The notes under the pieces were generated by a model, which worked only from the letters and a program-made list of their open reading frames with translations, was not told the DNA's origin and did no database searches. This document shows, one piece after another, positions 61,652 through 64,000 of a stretch of DNA of 64,000 nt. The first letter of the stretch is position 1. Each line of letters starts with the position of its first letter. The translations under genes and the position numbers were made by a program. The stretch lies in assembly GCA_963693365.1 (NCBI GenBank), contig CAVNZM010000003.1, positions 7,130,001-7,194,000 on the forward strand, read 5' to 3'. The stretch is from Amoebidium appalachense. Its lineage: Eukaryota > Ichthyosporea.

Positions 61652-61666
61652 AATAAAGTTAATAAA
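61652..61666 (+). terminator. Paired AATAAA poly(A) signals
   Basis: AATAAA at 61652-61657 and 61661-61666. The nearest upstream plus-strand gene is the TMEM gene, whose stop is about 800 bases before; assignment is tentative. Confidence 0.4.
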
Positions 61667-61989
61667 GTTTTGAAGTGATGCCGTGGCAAAGAAGTATAGC
61701 TTGTGGAGGATGTTGAAGTGATACAAGGAGGTATATAGCTTTTGGCCATCCATGTATCATGCAGTGTTCACGTGCGGTTAATCCGACAGTCTGACAAGAG
61801 TATGGATATCCACTGGCCGTAAGACCTGAGACGTGTGTTTGCTTGAAGTGTTCTGTGCCGGCACCAGGTTAACCCACATGTACACGCACGTGCATGCTGC
61901 CTGATTAGACTCAACTGCCACCGCGCCGTACCATACACATGCACGTGTTTACACATGCGTACACTCACCCCATCATGTACCATCCCCCC

Positions 61990-62021
<32 letters not shown>

Positions 62022-62510
62022 AACAAAAAACAAACAAACAAACAAACAACTAACGACGACGACAACAACATTAACAACAACAACAACAAAAAAAAAAAAA
62101 ATAATCATTATGATAATACACAGGTGCGCATGTGTACGCTGGCCTACAGGCTGCAGCTTATGCACCAGTACTAGTCTCATGAATGCTTATTAAACCGGCG
62201 AATGACGGGTGTTCCATATATTAACGTCGATACGTGTTCTTTAGTAATTAGATAGGTTGGCATATTTTTCCTAGTGCAGGCCCCTGCCGCAGGCTGCTCG
62301 GTGAAGTCGACACGTACACCAATTACGATCGGAAGCCTCTCTCTGCATACATGTACACGTATGCTCAATCAATATATTGCAGGTACATGTGCTCGTATCG
62401 TGTGTGCACACAAGGGCACACACCGTACTTGTGGCCGCGTAAACTCGGCTTCGTACAAGTGCGCCATGCGCACGTCTAGGGAGCGGCCAATAAAGTGCAA
62501 TGATCACACG

Positions 62511-62552
<42 letters not shown>

Positions 62553-62651
62553 GCACGCACGCACGTGTGACATGTACCTTGTACGTAACACCAACACACA
62601 CAAGCGTGAAATGTATCTTTAATTGTACATACGGCAACACACACAGACACA

Positions 62652-62692
<41 letters not shown>

Positions 62693-63407
62693 ACACACAC
62701 ACACACGTACACAATCGGATTTGCTGCATCTAGACTGGGCCTTAACAGGTCATCTATCTGGCCTTGCAACAATCATCCCATGCATGCGCAGACGTGGTGT
62801 TTGCGTATAAGCTTCAGTCAACGTTACGTGCCAAGGCACGTGCACAGCTGCAGCTGCACTATCATAGTAGCTGTGCCTGTGCAAATACCCTTTGATCACT
62901 CGATAACGTCGAGCTCCAGCCTGTAATAGGCTAACATTTATGCTGTGATAATCGTCAATAAAACTGTGCCCGATCAGACGCCAACACACATGTGCACGTG
63001 CGCAGCGTTACATGAATGGATTGTAGTTTTTTAACACTTCATATTTCTTGTATTGATATCACTGATATCACGTGTACATGTGGTCAGATCCCCATATCAC
63101 GTGTCACTGGTATGTGCACTTGGCGGGACCTGCCGGTGTTTGATTGGTTGCAGACATTCATGCATGAAAAAAGCTATTACTAGGTCTAACAGGTACTATT
63201 TGTCACACACACACATACTGTTTAGCAAAGTTCAGACCCACACAAGATTGTACGCTCTTATCAATCAAGTGCTGGCCCACAAGACCCACCACTCCTTATG
63301 CCTAATAGTTCCCATCACCTTTTCAGGCAAACACATTTTCATCATCTATACCTGTTACTAGCAAACTCTCGTATCCATTACCGAAAAAGGCTGTTAAAGC
63401 CATAATT

Positions 63408-63491
63408 CTATTGGTCTAGAGCACCCATAATGTCTCGAATAAACTGAAACTCCTCCTCGTGGGCTTCCTGGTCCGGATGGCTCTGGATTGC
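63408..63491 (-). CDS. Last exon of an unidentified gene (partial)
   Basis: On the minus strand a CGCAG acceptor at the high end is followed by 27 codons, AIQSHPDQEAHEEEFQFIRD then IMGALDQ, and a TAG stop. The acceptor is preceded by a (CA)n tract, as for many exons here. The sequence is acidic and amphipathic but I do not recognise the family. Upstream exons should lie beyond about 63600 or past the window edge. Confidence 0.4.
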   Translation of the reverse strand, partial: AIQSHPDQEAHEEEFQFIRDIMGALDQ

Positions 63492-63511
63492 CTGCGAGAT
63501 GGCGGTGACCC

Positions 63512-63573
<62 letters not shown>

Positions 63574-64000
63574 ATTTGCATGTGGAAATGGGAGTGAGGG
63601 CGTTAGCACCGATGTGGGGGTCTGTGTGCAAGCATGTGCATTGTAACGTGTTGGCGACGTAACAGGTGCATGGGAACGGTATGTGGAGCAGGCAGGAAAC
63701 AACAAAGAGCACACATTGGTGCGCTGAACTGTTGCCGGAACACCATTCCTTCCAAAAAACCACAGCCCATTCTACGGCCCATACTAAAGTCATGAAAAAG
63801 ATACAGAGCAATGCAACACAAACAACGCCATACAGCAGACATCTGATTCTACAACAATCATAAAGCACAAACACTACATCTTTATACAACACCTATAGAA
63901 ACCATTCAACACATCAAGTCAAATGAAGAACCGTCATATGGCGTCCGGGGGGTGGGTGGGGGGAGGGGGGGTGGGGGGGGGGAGGGAGGAAGGAGGAGGA
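63492..64000. other. Intron or upstream part of the partial gene; no exon recognised
   Basis: (GT)n at 63512-63571, then unique sequence of ordinary composition, ending in a G-rich run at the window edge. Confidence 0.35.

Overview
This window is eukaryotic nuclear DNA. Most genes are broken into short exons by GT-AG introns, and neighbouring exons join in phase. The products include a mitochondrial complex III subunit, a cytosolic ribosomal protein (eL6), a nucleolar rRNA-processing factor, a mitochondrial carrier and a bHLH-zipper transcription factor. The set looks like a unicellular opisthokont or near relative. A holozoan protist such as an ichthyosporean is my guess, but lineage cannot be proved from this window alone. 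Coding exons are GC3-rich. Introns and spacers are packed with (GT)n/(AC)n tracts, 15-55 nt poly-G/poly-C runs and minisatellites, separated by microsatellite-poor islands of roughly even base composition.

Layout. 306-4227 (+): METTL21-type lysine methyltransferase, 5 exons. 5968-7726 (+): GPR1/FUN34/YaaH acetate-transporter family, 2 exons, with a TATA box and an inverted CCAAT box. 10188-11069 (-): intronless SLC25 carrier. 12744 to at least 22909 (-): a large many-exon gene whose C-terminus carries an RVxF protein phosphatase 1 docking motif followed by a Bni4-like block. 22910-26973: a 385-bp (GT)n tract and an island with no recognisable gene. 26974-29093 (+): UQCRB/QCR7. 30131-37470 (-): FCF2, 8 exons, convergent with UQCRB. 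40469-48156 (+): bHLH-zipper factor with an apparent frameshift between bHLH and zipper. 48157-52085: spacer holding a 422-bp foldback element built of TTCTGC/GCAGAA mini-palindromes. 52086-54392 (-): eL6. 56792-60840 (+): TMEM134/TMEM230-family membrane protein, 8 exons. 63408-63491 (-): last exon of an unidentified gene that continues past the window.

The genes are unrelated housekeeping and regulatory loci, not a cluster or operon. The unusual content is non-coding: (1) a roughly 150-bp interspersed repeat with a poly-C tail, five copies, all in the same orientation relative to the host or neighbouring gene, one forming the polypyrimidine tract of a 3' splice site; (2) the foldback element at 49761-50182; (3) introns that often open with (GT)n/G-rich sequence and close with (CA)n/C-rich sequence, so their ends could pair; (4) a G7 run in the bHLH-zipper gene that has the exact form of a -1 slippery heptamer, or is a homopolymer error; (5) minisatellites dense in CACGTG E-boxes and a recurrent CCAATCACGTG composite motif.

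All exon models here were read by eye from splice consensus, phase and protein similarity. Nothing was confirmed with transcripts or database searches.
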